A program made the translations under genes and the position numbers. The notes beneath the pieces are model-generated. The model was given only the letters and a program-made list of their open reading frames with translations. It ran no database searches and had not been told where the DNA came from. Shown in pieces: positions 1-6,189 of a stretch of 7,155 nt of DNA. The DNA is from Fidelibacterota bacterium (lineage in GTDB: Bacteria > Marinisomatota > Marinisomatia > Marinisomatales > TCS56), in the NCBI GenBank assembly GCA_030634675.1, contig DAOWAH010000077.1:1-7155 (forward strand), read 5' to 3'. Position 1 is the stretch's first letter. Each line of letters begins with the position of its first letter.

Positions 1-1075
1 CGAAGGTCATGCGGTGAGCTACCGGGATCAGTATTTCCCGTCCCAGGACGGGAGTGGTGATATCGGCTGCGGCTTCCAAATGGCTATACCCACAACCTGC
101 TTTGTAAACCACATTACCCTTTTCACCTTCGATTTTCAGAGCTCCGCCTTTTCTTTCACCTTCCACCCAGCCCAGATCTGGTAATCCCGAAATGGTGCCA
201 CCAGGCAGGGGATTTTCCACATTTAAATCCAGATTTCCGTTAAATAATATTACAGCCGGATATACCGACCACTGGGGAATGGTCAGTCCAATCTCCACCA
301 CATTATCAATTATATTTCCGGAATAGGTCATTTTACGATGACCCGTCAATTGAGCGATATTAGAATTATTATTATAGGTTAAGACCGGATCAAATATCAA
401 CAACTTATGGCGGTAATTCAGATTGATCTTTAATTGATCAGTCAGTGGCAGAGTAGAAAACAATTGGGGTTGCAGCAGTCTGGTGCTGCCGGTTAAAGTC
501 AGGTTTTGGCCGAAAGTCGGTTCGAGGTAATCCAGGAAAAAATTATTCATAGACGAATTATTGGAAGTTGGGTAATTGTTCACCTTTAGCGGGGATGAAA
601 AATCGGAGTTACTTAGATGAAGGCGAGCCCCCCATAGTGCTCGGTTATTGCCGAATGCGCCCATGATAGAACCAGATCTGGTATTTAACCGGTAATGACC
701 GGTAACTGCTGCAGCATCCTCCCGGTTATCAAATTCGATGAAACGCGAGTCGAGTTCGATCTGCAGACCGTAGTTGAATTTATTATTAGACCAGATTATT
801 CGTTGACTGACATGATTACGATTACCGGCCAATTTTACCAGGTTTTCATTTGTTAATCGCTGGCGGTAATAATCGCTGAAAACCAGCTCTAATAGAAGTT
901 TGTTGATAGACTGCATTAATTCTACGTTCGAAAGCCGATCCAATTGGTAATCGTTCAACAAGATTAAAAAAAAGCTGTAAATATCCTGTGCCGGCATGGG
1001 CTTAAGTAATATGGTTGTAATTAATATAAAGAGGAAGGAAATTAATTCCTTCCTCTTTGCTCGTTTATAAATCAA
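1..1075 (-). CDS. exported beta-rich protein, C-terminus cut off by the window edge
   Basis: The minus-strand frame stays open from 1075 to the left edge, giving about 358 codons of an incomplete protein. I chose TTG at 1073-1075 because it yields a textbook signal peptide. Residues 2-9 are basic (IYKRAKRK), residues 11-24 are hydrophobic, and the segment ends KPMPAQ near residue 30. The first ATG (995-997, residue 27) would delete this signal. No good Shine-Dalgarno precedes TTG 1075, so the start remains uncertain. After residue 30 there is a helical-looking, leucine-rich stretch to about residue 75. Alternating-hydrophobic, aromatic-rich strands follow, such as FNYGLQIELDSRFIEF and LKINLNYRHKLLIFDPVL, and these fit an outer-membrane or surface beta protein. 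I recognise no family or catalytic motif. It lies 15 bp after the stop of the 788-residue gene, in the same frame, so co-transcription is likely. The signal peptide is seen in the sequence; surface location is inferred. Confidence 0.75.
   Translation of the reverse strand, partial: MIYKRAKRKELISFLFILITTILLKPMPAQDIYSFFLILLNDYQLDRLSNVELMQSINKLLLELVFSDYYRQRLTNENLVKLAGNRNHVSQRIIWSNNKFNYGLQIELDSRFIEFDNREDAAAVTGHYRLNTRSGSIMGAFGNNRALWGARLHLSNSDFSSPLKVNNYPTSNNSSMNNFFLDYLEPTFGQNLTLTGSTRLLQPQLFSTLPLTDQLKINLNYRHKLLIFDPVLTYNNNSNIAQLTGHRKMTYSGNIIDNVVEIGLTIPQWSVYPAVILFNGNLDLNVENPLPGGTISGLPDLGWVEGERKGGALKIEGEKGNVVYKAGCGYSHLEAAADITTPVLGREILIPVAHRMTF
1028..1058 (-). terminator. 13-bp stem-loop at the junction of the two exported-protein genes
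   Basis: The plus-strand arms AAAGAGGAAGGAA (1028-1040) and TTCCTTCCTCTTT (1046-1058) are perfect complements around a 5-base loop, ATTAA. Read on the minus strand, the stem begins 33 nt after the TAA stop of the 788-residue gene and is followed by TTTATATTAATT, which resembles an intrinsic terminator. The stem is only moderately GC-rich and the trailing U-run is interrupted. If the downstream gene starts at 1075, the hairpin lies inside its signal-peptide code (residues KRKELISFLF) and could instead act as an attenuator or translation-control element. The structure is certain from the sequence; its role is not. Confidence 0.5.
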
Positions 1076-1090
1076 AAGGGGGATTTGGGA

Positions 1091-3457
1091 TTATTTGATA
1101 TACATCAATTTATTTGTAAATGTCTGGCGGTCATAACGGACCCGGTAGAAATAGATTCCTGAGGGCAGATTGCCGGCATTCCAGGGGATGCGTTTCCAAC
1201 CGGCAGTCATTTTTCCATCAACCAGAGCAGCAACTTGCTCACCTAACAGATTATAAATTGTCACATTGACATTACCTGCTCGGGGAATGTCGAAGCTGAT
1301 CAGGGTTACCGGATTGAAGGGATTTGGATAAGCGTCATGTACCTCGAAGGATCTGGGCAAAGTCGGGGTTGTACCAGAACCGATAGCGACGTAGGGCCGG
1401 TTGGGGAACAGGCCGCCCATAGTACTGTCAATGCCAAAGACTAAATCCTTCCACATGATTAGGAAGCTGGCCGGTGGATTATCGAACCAGGCCGACAGGT
1501 TTACCCGTTCACTGTCGATAATTGTGACCGCGTCAGGAATGGCGAAGTCCTGCCAAACTTCGAAAGTATGCTCTTCCATTTCCTCCATATCCATGATGAA
1601 CTGAAGACCGTCCATATCAAAATCATTTTCATAGGGTTGCATGGCATAGGCCAGAGTCACCATCTGAGTAAAGAAATTATGCAGGCTGCCGAAACCCTCT
1701 TCCAGCGCATCACCTGCTGCAATGAATTTGTCCACTCCGTAGGGGGTCAAAGAGAGGAAATTAGGGTTGGATTGTTCCAGTAATAAAACCAGATCGGAAT
1801 CACTTTCTATATTGCTGAAGTCGAGAATCGTGGGATCAAGTTCCAATACGAAAATATCGCCCAATTCAGCATAGATTTCTGATATACCTTGAATAGCCAG
1901 ATCCAATCCTGTTCGAGCCAGGTTCATATTCATCTGGGCCATAGCGACTGTTGGAACCGATACATTCAAGATTTCAAATTCACTGTTAGGACCAATTTCA
2001 TAAGGACCATAGGCATCTTCAATGGTTTTGATCAAAATCACAAAATGGGCTGGTTCATCAGCATTGGTGTAAAAATCCAGATGATAATCGACATCGTCGA
2101 GATCATCCATGAAATTGACACTTTCCCAGTCATACAGGTAGGTCAGGCTATCGATTCGTCCCTCATCCAGCAGGCGGAAAATATCATCAAATATGGGTAG
2201 GTGATCATTAATGATATTAAAAGACTGGACCATAGCAATTCCTAAATGAGCATCAGAGTCGGTGGAATCCTGGGATAATTGTGTCTGCCACAGCAATTCC
2301 AGTCCGGAAAGGCGGGTTTCAATGACATCAATGTCATCCCAGTCATTCATAATCATATCGGCGCTGAGTAAATCCAGTGACTGGGGATCGAGCCCGTAGG
2401 GAAAGATGCCACCAAAGGTGTAACCGGGAGGATCGAGGGAGCGGTAAAAATCCCAATAGATATTGGGCAACCCATCGCCGGGCATATTCTGAATAATCGC
2501 TAATGGGCGGATGGAATAACCTTCATAATCACTGTTGTACTCATACTCTTTTCCATCAAGTAAAGAATCTAATTCGTCTATTGCCATCTGGATCGAATCA
2601 ATTGGTGATGGATCGATTTCGAAGGGCGCGAATGGTTGACTGGTAATCACAACCCTGATTGTATCCAATAACTTGGTCAAATCATACAGACCGCCCTGGA
2701 AATGGGCGATGCCCGGCATTACATCACCACCGGTAATGGACATGACTGAGTCCATCCAACTGCCAAACTGGTCAAATTCAGTACTCATTGAGTCACCAAT
2801 TGCTTCAATATCTTCCAGATGGTTAAAGAAAGTACGGGAGAAAATAAAAGTCGTATCGGCGAATTCACTCCCTAAAACCTGGAGCGAAAAGTCAAAATCG
2901 GCTGAATTACTGAATATGGAGTCCAAGTGACTGCTGAAATTCTGATCGGCAAAATTATCGCCCACATCGCCGAAGAATTCATCGATTGTTATACCAAAAT
3001 TATCGAAATCATTGCCGAGACTATCAGCAGTTTGACTCATGAAATCACGGAAAGCCGCATAATCACCGGAGTCGAAGAAATCTGTTAAAGCGGTCAGGAA
3101 AGCATTCATCTGCATGGTTTCCAGCATTGGAATGATATCACTTCCAATCCGACCTGCCAATGTATCCAGGTTTGTTCCGATTGATTCCATAATTGGATCA
3201 AGTTCGGTAATCATCGTATCACCATCAATATGGCTCCAGGCAAAAGCCATAATTGCTAGACCCATATGAGCTTGCATAGTGGGAGTGTCGTCAATACCGG
3301 TGGTAACCTGGAGCAGCCAGCCGGCTTCTTTTCCGACTAAATAGGCAATGTAGGTCGGAGTAATTTCATCTTGCAGAATTAGATCGGCTGTTTGGGCGTT
3401 TAGACTAAATACAAGAACTGGTATAAGAAAAACTGAATATTTACTTTTTAAACTCAT
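1091..3457 (-). CDS. secreted acidic protein with a C-terminal type IX secretion sorting domain
   Basis: This is a complete 788-residue protein. ATG at 3455-3457 is preceded by AAGGGA about 6 nt upstream. Residues 1-23 form a Sec signal peptide (basic SLKSK, hydrophobic core, NAQTA cleavage region). The mature body, about 25-700, has no cysteine and is very rich in Asp and Glu. It carries two TPR-like patches (AHMGLAIM at 63-70, DAHLGIAM at 402-409). A mostly helical acidic segment lies at about 120-250. Residues 708-788 match the Por secretion-tail (type IX sorting) family: YPNPFNPVTLISFDIP at 710-725, then VTIYNLLGEQV, AGWKRIPWNAGNLPSGIYFYR and a terminal Lys. Such tails direct passage through the type IX translocon and surface attachment or release; no translocon gene is in this window. 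The body matches no enzyme I know, so the substrate or role is unknown. It is transcribed divergently from the DUF2461 gene and probably heads an operon with the gene at 1-1075. Confidence 0.93.
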   Translation of the reverse strand: MSLKSKYSVFLIPVLVFSLNAQTADLILQDEITPTYIAYLVGKEAGWLLQVTTGIDDTPTMQAHMGLAIMAFAWSHIDGDTMITELDPIMESIGTNLDTLAGRIGSDIIPMLETMQMNAFLTALTDFFDSGDYAAFRDFMSQTADSLGNDFDNFGITIDEFFGDVGDNFADQNFSSHLDSIFSNSADFDFSLQVLGSEFADTTFIFSRTFFNHLEDIEAIGDSMSTEFDQFGSWMDSVMSITGGDVMPGIAHFQGGLYDLTKLLDTIRVVITSQPFAPFEIDPSPIDSIQMAIDELDSLLDGKEYEYNSDYEGYSIRPLAIIQNMPGDGLPNIYWDFYRSLDPPGYTFGGIFPYGLDPQSLDLLSADMIMNDWDDIDVIETRLSGLELLWQTQLSQDSTDSDAHLGIAMVQSFNIINDHLPIFDDIFRLLDEGRIDSLTYLYDWESVNFMDDLDDVDYHLDFYTNADEPAHFVILIKTIEDAYGPYEIGPNSEFEILNVSVPTVAMAQMNMNLARTGLDLAIQGISEIYAELGDIFVLELDPTILDFSNIESDSDLVLLLEQSNPNFLSLTPYGVDKFIAAGDALEEGFGSLHNFFTQMVTLAYAMQPYENDFDMDGLQFIMDMEEMEEHTFEVWQDFAIPDAVTIIDSERVNLSAWFDNPPASFLIMWKDLVFGIDSTMGGLFPNRPYVAIGSGTTPTLPRSFEVHDAYPNPFNPVTLISFDIPRAGNVNVTIYNLLGEQVAALVDGKMTAGWKRIPWNAGNLPSGIYFYRVRYDRQTFTNKLMYIK

Positions 3458-3717
3458 CGCTTAATCCCTTGTTGAATGTAATTTGGTCAATTCCCAGAAA
3501 TCATAATCCATGCTGCGTACGAATTGAAGAATAGTCACTTTCAAACCTTGAGTAACAGTATAACCTTAATAGAAAATACCACTTTATTTGATTAAATGTT
3601 GTGATTAACGCCACAGTTTTTTATCTTACAAAAAGGATATTAATTATACTTGTAGGATTGTTTATCTATACTATATAATCCAGGTGAGCTATACCATCCA
3701 TAAATTGTGAGAGAAAA
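3458..3717. promoter_or_regulatory. divergent intergenic region between the exported-protein operon and the DUF2461 gene
   Basis: This 260-bp AT-rich gap separates two outward-facing genes, so promoters for both are expected here. On the plus strand a perfect TATAAT sits at 3674-3679, with a weak TTGTAG (3650-3655) 18 bp upstream; the start codon of the DUF2461 gene is 38 bp further on. On the minus strand, AGTATA at 3557-3562 reads TATACT and could be the -10 for the 788-residue gene, but no convincing -35 lies behind it. I saw no clear operator, riboswitch or small gene. Confidence 0.5.
3674..3679 (+). promoter_or_regulatory. candidate -10 box of the DUF2461 gene promoter
   Basis: The hexamer TATAAT is a perfect sigma-70 -10 match at a sensible distance (38 bp) from the ATG at 3718. 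The paired -35, TTGTAG at 3650-3655, matches only three of six positions with an 18-bp spacer. AT-rich DNA throws up such hexamers by chance, so this is a candidate only. Confidence 0.35.
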
Positions 3718-4434
3718 ATGTCAACTAATTCCATCAACCGACTGCCGTTCAAAGGGCGCGAATTTTTAACTCGGCTGAAACATAATAATTCCAAGGATTG
3801 GTTTGATGCCAACCGGGAATTGTATGAATTGGAGATATTAAACCCAGCTCGTGATTTTGTAATATCAATGGGTGTAAAACTTCATCAACTATCACCAGCG
3901 ATTGTAGCGGATCCACGGGTTAACCGCTCCCTGTTTCGTATCAATCGGGATATCCGTTTCAGTAAGGATAAATCACCGTACAAGACCCACATCGGTATCT
4001 TCTTCTGGGAAGGAAAGGCACCAAAGTTGGAGAATTCCGGGTATTATTTTCATATTGAACCGGAAGAATTATTTCTGGGCGTTGGCCTGCATATTTTTCC
4101 TAAATGGGTGTTAGAAAAATACCGGAATGCAGTAAGTGACCCGCAACTGAATATAACTTTAGCTGATGCCATTTCAATTGTGCAGCAAAACGGTGGCGAA
4201 ATTGGCGGTGACAAATATAAACGGTATCCTGCAGGATACAATTCGGATGTGACTGAACCGGAACTATTATTATATAAGGGTATCTATGGACTAACGAGGG
4301 TAAGGGATTTCGATCTGTTATCGAATGTTGATTTAGTGGATTTTTGTTTCGAAAAATTCAAGGAATTATCACCGATTCACAATTGGTTAGTTAAACTGGT
4401 TCAAAAACGAAAAACGAAGGCCACAAATGACTGA
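3718..4434 (+). CDS. DUF2461 / TIGR02453 family protein
   Basis: This is a complete 238-residue protein, close to the usual 220-230 of the family. The family signature is visible in order: FLTRLKHNNSKDWFDANRELYE at about residues 17-38, the strongly conserved SLFRINRDIRFSKDKSPYKTH at about 71-91, then GYYFHIEPEELFLGVGLHIFPKWVLEKYR at about 108-136, and a basic C-terminal tail. The molecular function of DUF2461 is not established to my knowledge. There is no signal peptide or membrane segment, so it should be cytoplasmic. The ATG at 3718 follows a purine-rich but weak ribosome site (GTGAGAGAAAA). It has its own candidate promoter, and a terminator-like hairpin lies just downstream, so it is probably a single-gene unit. 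Nothing is missing or broken compared with the family as I know it. Confidence 0.9.
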   Translation: MSTNSINRLPFKGREFLTRLKHNNSKDWFDANRELYELEILNPARDFVISMGVKLHQLSPAIVADPRVNRSLFRINRDIRFSKDKSPYKTHIGIFFWEGKAPKLENSGYYFHIEPEELFLGVGLHIFPKWVLEKYRNAVSDPQLNITLADAISIVQQNGGEIGGDKYKRYPAGYNSDVTEPELLLYKGIYGLTRVRDFDLLSNVDLVDFCFEKFKELSPIHNWLVKLVQKRKTKATND

Positions 4435-4435
4435 G

Positions 4436-4462
4436 CAGCCTCCTGGTTGGGTAAACTTTTTT
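4436..4462 (+). terminator. weak intrinsic terminator after the DUF2461 gene
   Basis: One base past the TGA stop, CAGCC (4436-4440) can pair with GGTTG (4445-4449) around a TCCT loop, using one G-U pair. A run of six T follows at 4457-4462, seven bases after the stem. The stem is short and the T-run is displaced, so efficiency is doubtful. It is nevertheless the only terminator-like structure on this side of the gene. Confidence 0.35.
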
Positions 4463-4480
4463 ATATATTTTCCCACCGAT

Positions 4481-4591
4481 TCAGATCGACATTGCCAGAC
4501 GGTTTCTCAAATTATCCAGTTGATGGCTGAGTAGCTGAACCTGCAGATTTAGTCGTAAATTGACCAGTTTCAAATATGTATTTAATGTCAT
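4481..4591 (-). CDS. possible 36-residue leucine-zipper-like small protein
   Basis: The frame runs from ATG (4589-4591) to TGA (4481-4483) and encodes 36 residues, eleven of them leucine. Leucines at 7, 14, 21 and 28 keep exact heptad spacing, with more at 25 and 32. Polar and charged residues lie between, as in NLRLNLQVQLLSHQLDNLRN. An amphipathic helix or short coiled coil would result. Upstream, GGATG is a poor ribosome site about 7 nt from the ATG. A frame of this length arises often by chance, and I recognise no family, so this rests only on the striking composition. It is convergent with the DUF2461 gene. Confidence 0.25.
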   Translation of the reverse strand: MTLNTYLKLVNLRLNLQVQLLSHQLDNLRNRLAMSI

Positions 4592-4648
4592 TGATTCACA
4601 TCCATTTCATTAATGCTTTTTAGTACTGATTCCTGAGTCTACATTAAT

Positions 4649-4663
4649 TGCTGACCGGCAGCA
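4649..4663. repeat. small inverted repeat TGCTG/CAGCA
   Basis: TGCTG (4649-4653) and CAGCA (4659-4663) are perfect complements around a 5-base loop ACCGG. It sits five bases before a larger inverted repeat, so both could fold as one two-stem element in RNA. Alone it is short enough to be chance. Confidence 0.45.
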
Positions 4664-4668
4664 TAACA

Positions 4669-4727
4669 ACCGGTTCAATCCAATCATCGCAAAGATAATG
4701 CCATGTATTAAATTTGGATTAACCGGT
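4669..4727. repeat. 14-bp inverted repeat with one bulge and a 30-nt loop
   Basis: The left arm ACCGGTTCAATCCAA (4669-4683) pairs with the right arm TTGGATTAACCGGT (4714-4727) in 14 base pairs. One unpaired C (4676) and a 30-nt loop complete it. The arms meet at no gene boundary and no T-run follows, so it is not a simple terminator. It lies about 200 bp upstream of the DDAH start and might belong to a structured leader, a small RNA or a dispersed repeat. The pairing is read directly from the sequence; function is unknown. Confidence 0.6.
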
Positions 4728-4912
4728 GACCACAAGCCTAGTATTATACAATTTTCACTCGATTTCAAACGGTGAACTGTGTTTTATTCGGGTAAATATT
4801 CACCTGACCTGGAATTTTTTTCCCGGGGATAATCAACCTCAATTCCGCCTGTTTCCGTTCTGCCAGGCGAGCTGTAATTTTATAAATGTGATAACGGTTG
4901 GAAAACCACTGT

Positions 4913-4917
4913 GAGGA
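4913..4917 (+). promoter_or_regulatory. ribosome binding site fixing the TTG start of the DDAH gene
   Basis: GAGGA at 4913-4917 is complementary to the 16S 3' end and lies six bases before TTG at 4924-4926. No ATG is available near the conserved N-terminus, and the family sequence starts exactly there, so this site decides the start. Confidence 0.75.
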
Positions 4918-4923
4918 CTTAAA

Positions 4924-5691
4924 TTGATTACAACTGCTATAGCACGAACACCATCGGCGGAATTGAGCCGTGGATTGACCACTGCCAACCTTGGTCCACC
5001 TGAATATGATAAAGCTTTAAAACAACACGGGCAATACGTGGAATTGCTGATCCGCCTGGGACTGAAGGTTGAGATATTAGCACCGGTGGAGGAATTTCCC
5101 GATGCGCATTTTGTGGAGGATACGGCGGTGGTATTCCCGGAGCTGGCGCTCATTACCCGACCTGGTGCACCCAGCCGCCGGGGGGAAGCGGGATTGATGG
5201 CAGCGGTTCTGGCCAATTACCGGAAAGTTGTTCATATCGATCCGCCGGGAACACTGGATGGTGGTGACGTGCTCACCATTGGGAAAAATGTATTTGTCGG
5301 TTTAACGGACCGGACTGACCGATCCGGTTTTGATCAATTGGCTGAAATACTAACACCTTTGAATTATAATTGCCAAGCCATACCGGTAACCGCCGGTCTC
5401 CATTTGAAATCCAGCGTGAATTATATCGGTAACGATACAATTCTGGTGACACAGGAACTGGCTGGAAATCGGGCCTGGGAGGGATGTCGTAAAATTATCG
5501 TCGATTCGGAGGAGGCGTACGCCGCAAATACATTATGGGTAAATGACAATTTGCTGGTTCCAGCCGGATTTCCCAGAACTACAACTAAAATTAAAACCTT
5601 AGGACTACCGGTTCACGAATTAGAAATGACTGAGATGCAGAAAATGGATGGTGGGCTGACCTGTCTGTCACTAAGGTTTCAGGTAGATTAA
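4924..5691 (+). CDS. ddaH: dimethylargininase (N(G),N(G)-dimethylarginine dimethylaminohydrolase, DDAH)
   Basis: The enzyme hydrolyses asymmetric dimethyl- or monomethyl-arginine to citrulline and dimethylamine or methylamine (EC 3.5.3.18). It belongs to the pentein (guanidino-modifying) superfamily and is cytoplasmic. The 255-residue protein has the usual length for short bacterial and animal DDAHs. Family blocks appear in order: GLTTANLG (17-24), PDAHFVEDTAVV (59-70), GAPSRRGE (81-88), GTLDGGDVL (109-117), VGLTDRT (125-131), GLHLKSSVNYIG (158-169) and DGGLTCLSLRF (242-252). By alignment from memory with mammalian DDAH, the catalytic triad is D112, H160, C247, and the substrate residues are D60, E65, D66, R85 and R130; all are present. 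The start is TTG, supported by GAGGA six bases upstream. The gene is alone on its strand and converges on ygbA. No arginine-deiminase pathway partners are nearby. Specificity for methylarginine rather than another guanidine is inferred from family resemblance. Confidence 0.93.
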   Translation: MITTAIARTPSAELSRGLTTANLGPPEYDKALKQHGQYVELLIRLGLKVEILAPVEEFPDAHFVEDTAVVFPELALITRPGAPSRRGEAGLMAAVLANYRKVVHIDPPGTLDGGDVLTIGKNVFVGLTDRTDRSGFDQLAEILTPLNYNCQAIPVTAGLHLKSSVNYIGNDTILVTQELAGNRAWEGCRKIIVDSEEAYAANTLWVNDNLLVPAGFPRTTTKIKTLGLPVHELEMTEMQKMDGGLTCLSLRFQVD

Positions 5692-5756
5692 ATCTGAGAT
5701 TATTTAATCACCAGGCGTAGAATTCCAGATATCAACCTGCAGTTTCCAGCAGTTAG

Positions 5757-6089
5757 TCATAGGGAATTTCGTTTTTCCTGCCGATCTTTGATCAGGTGGA
5801 TAATTGCCAGGATCGGATGTCGCCAGATCATCCGGGGTCCGGCAAAACGCATTACTTTCCGGGCCTGCTCGCGACGGTCAGGGTTATAGCAATGAATTGT
5901 ACAATTTTCGCAAGTTGGTTTATCGGAGCTGAAAGGGCATCTGTCCAGTCGTTCGCCGGCATAATTTAAAAGGCTATCGCAATCTTGACACAGGTAACCT
6001 TGAGGTCGATGATGATGCCGGCAATAGATCCGGATCATAACCCTGATTGTATTTAATTCCATTTCTGCAGGTGATTTTCGACGCCACAT
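5757..6089 (-). CDS. ygbA: YgbA-family cysteine-rich protein (nitrous-oxide-stimulated promoter family)
   Basis: The 110-residue protein matches the YgbA_NO family (E. coli YgbA is of similar length) almost end to end. The blocks are NTIRVMIRIYCRHHH (13-27), LCQDCDSLLNYAGERLDRCPF (33-53), DKPTCENCTIHCY (56-68), REQARKVMRFAGPRM (73-87) and RHPILAIIHLI (90-100). Seven cysteines (23, 34, 37, 51, 60, 63, 67) form CxxC and Cx8CxxCx3C patterns beside a His triplet, suggesting bound metal or an iron-sulfur site; this is inference. In enterobacteria ygbA is repressed by the nitric-oxide sensor NsrR and is linked to nitrosative stress; its biochemical activity is not established to my knowledge. There is no signal peptide. 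ATG 6087-6089 lacks a good ribosome site; ATG at residue 10 is an alternative. A 16-bp palindrome lies just upstream. It converges with ddaH across 65 bp. Confidence 0.9.
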   Translation of the reverse strand: MWRRKSPAEMELNTIRVMIRIYCRHHHRPQGYLCQDCDSLLNYAGERLDRCPFSSDKPTCENCTIHCYNPDRREQARKVMRFAGPRMIWRHPILAIIHLIKDRQEKRNSL

Positions 6090-6105
6090 TGTTACTAAAA
6101 AAAAG

Positions 6106-6121
6106 AAATATTCAAATATTT
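6106..6121. promoter_or_regulatory. 7-2-7 palindrome upstream of ygbA, candidate operator
   Basis: AAATATT-CA-AATATTT is a perfect dyad of two 7-base arms around two bases, ending 16 bp before the ygbA ATG. That is a typical repressor position. NsrR sites are AT-rich dyads of broadly similar look, and ygbA is an NsrR target in enterobacteria, so an NO-responsive repressor is a reasonable guess. The sequence does not match the enterobacterial NsrR consensus, and AT-rich DNA forms such palindromes by chance. Confidence 0.4.
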
Positions 6122-6189
6122 AGCCTAACTGAAGTTCCCTATCTTGACCGCACTAGAATGAATTGTTACTTTTCATTTTTAAATAGCTT

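Larger units (their letters stand above)
4435..4923. other. 489-bp intergenic region between the DUF2461 and DDAH genes
   Basis: No convincing conserved gene was found on either strand. The region holds the weak terminator at its left end, a 36-codon leucine-rich minus-strand frame (4481-4591) and two adjacent inverted repeats (4649-4663 and 4669-4727). Near the right end is TATAAA at 4881-4886, which could serve as a -10 for the DDAH gene, though no good -35 accompanies it. A 62-codon plus-strand frame at 4726-4914 has no recognisable motif, no ribosome site and no plausible composition, and I do not regard it as a gene. Confidence 0.6.

Noticed and set aside
1401..2930. Four plus-strand open frames of 67-103 codons
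   Set aside because: They lie opposite the 788-residue gene, which has a signal peptide and sorting domain. Their translations lack motifs, and they are antisense shadows.
4050..4241. Minus-strand 63-codon frame
   Set aside because: It is antisense to the conserved core of the DUF2461 gene and has no own motif or ribosome site.
4669..4683. GGTTCAATCC resembling a tRNA T-arm
   Set aside because: The flanks do not form a T-stem, and no acceptor, D or anticodon arm fits around it. The bases are explained by the inverted repeat.
4726..4914. Plus-strand 62-codon frame upstream of the DDAH gene
   Set aside because: No ribosome site, no recognisable motif and a Phe/Cys/Asn composition typical of non-coding AT-rich DNA. 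It also begins inside an inverted-repeat arm.
4839..5216. Minus-strand 125-codon frame
   Set aside because: It is antisense to the N-terminal half of the well-conserved DDAH, with a Ser/Arg/Pro-rich shadow-type composition.
4924..5691. Arginine deiminase instead of DDAH
   Set aside because: Arginine deiminases are about 400 residues with an extra helical domain. The 255-residue length and the FVEDTAV, GAPSRR, TLDGGDVL and GLTC blocks fit DDAH.
5698..5709. GATTA-TT-TAATC palindrome after the DDAH stop as a terminator
   Set aside because: The two-base loop is too tight for that stem, the arms are AT-only apart from one pair, and no T-run follows.
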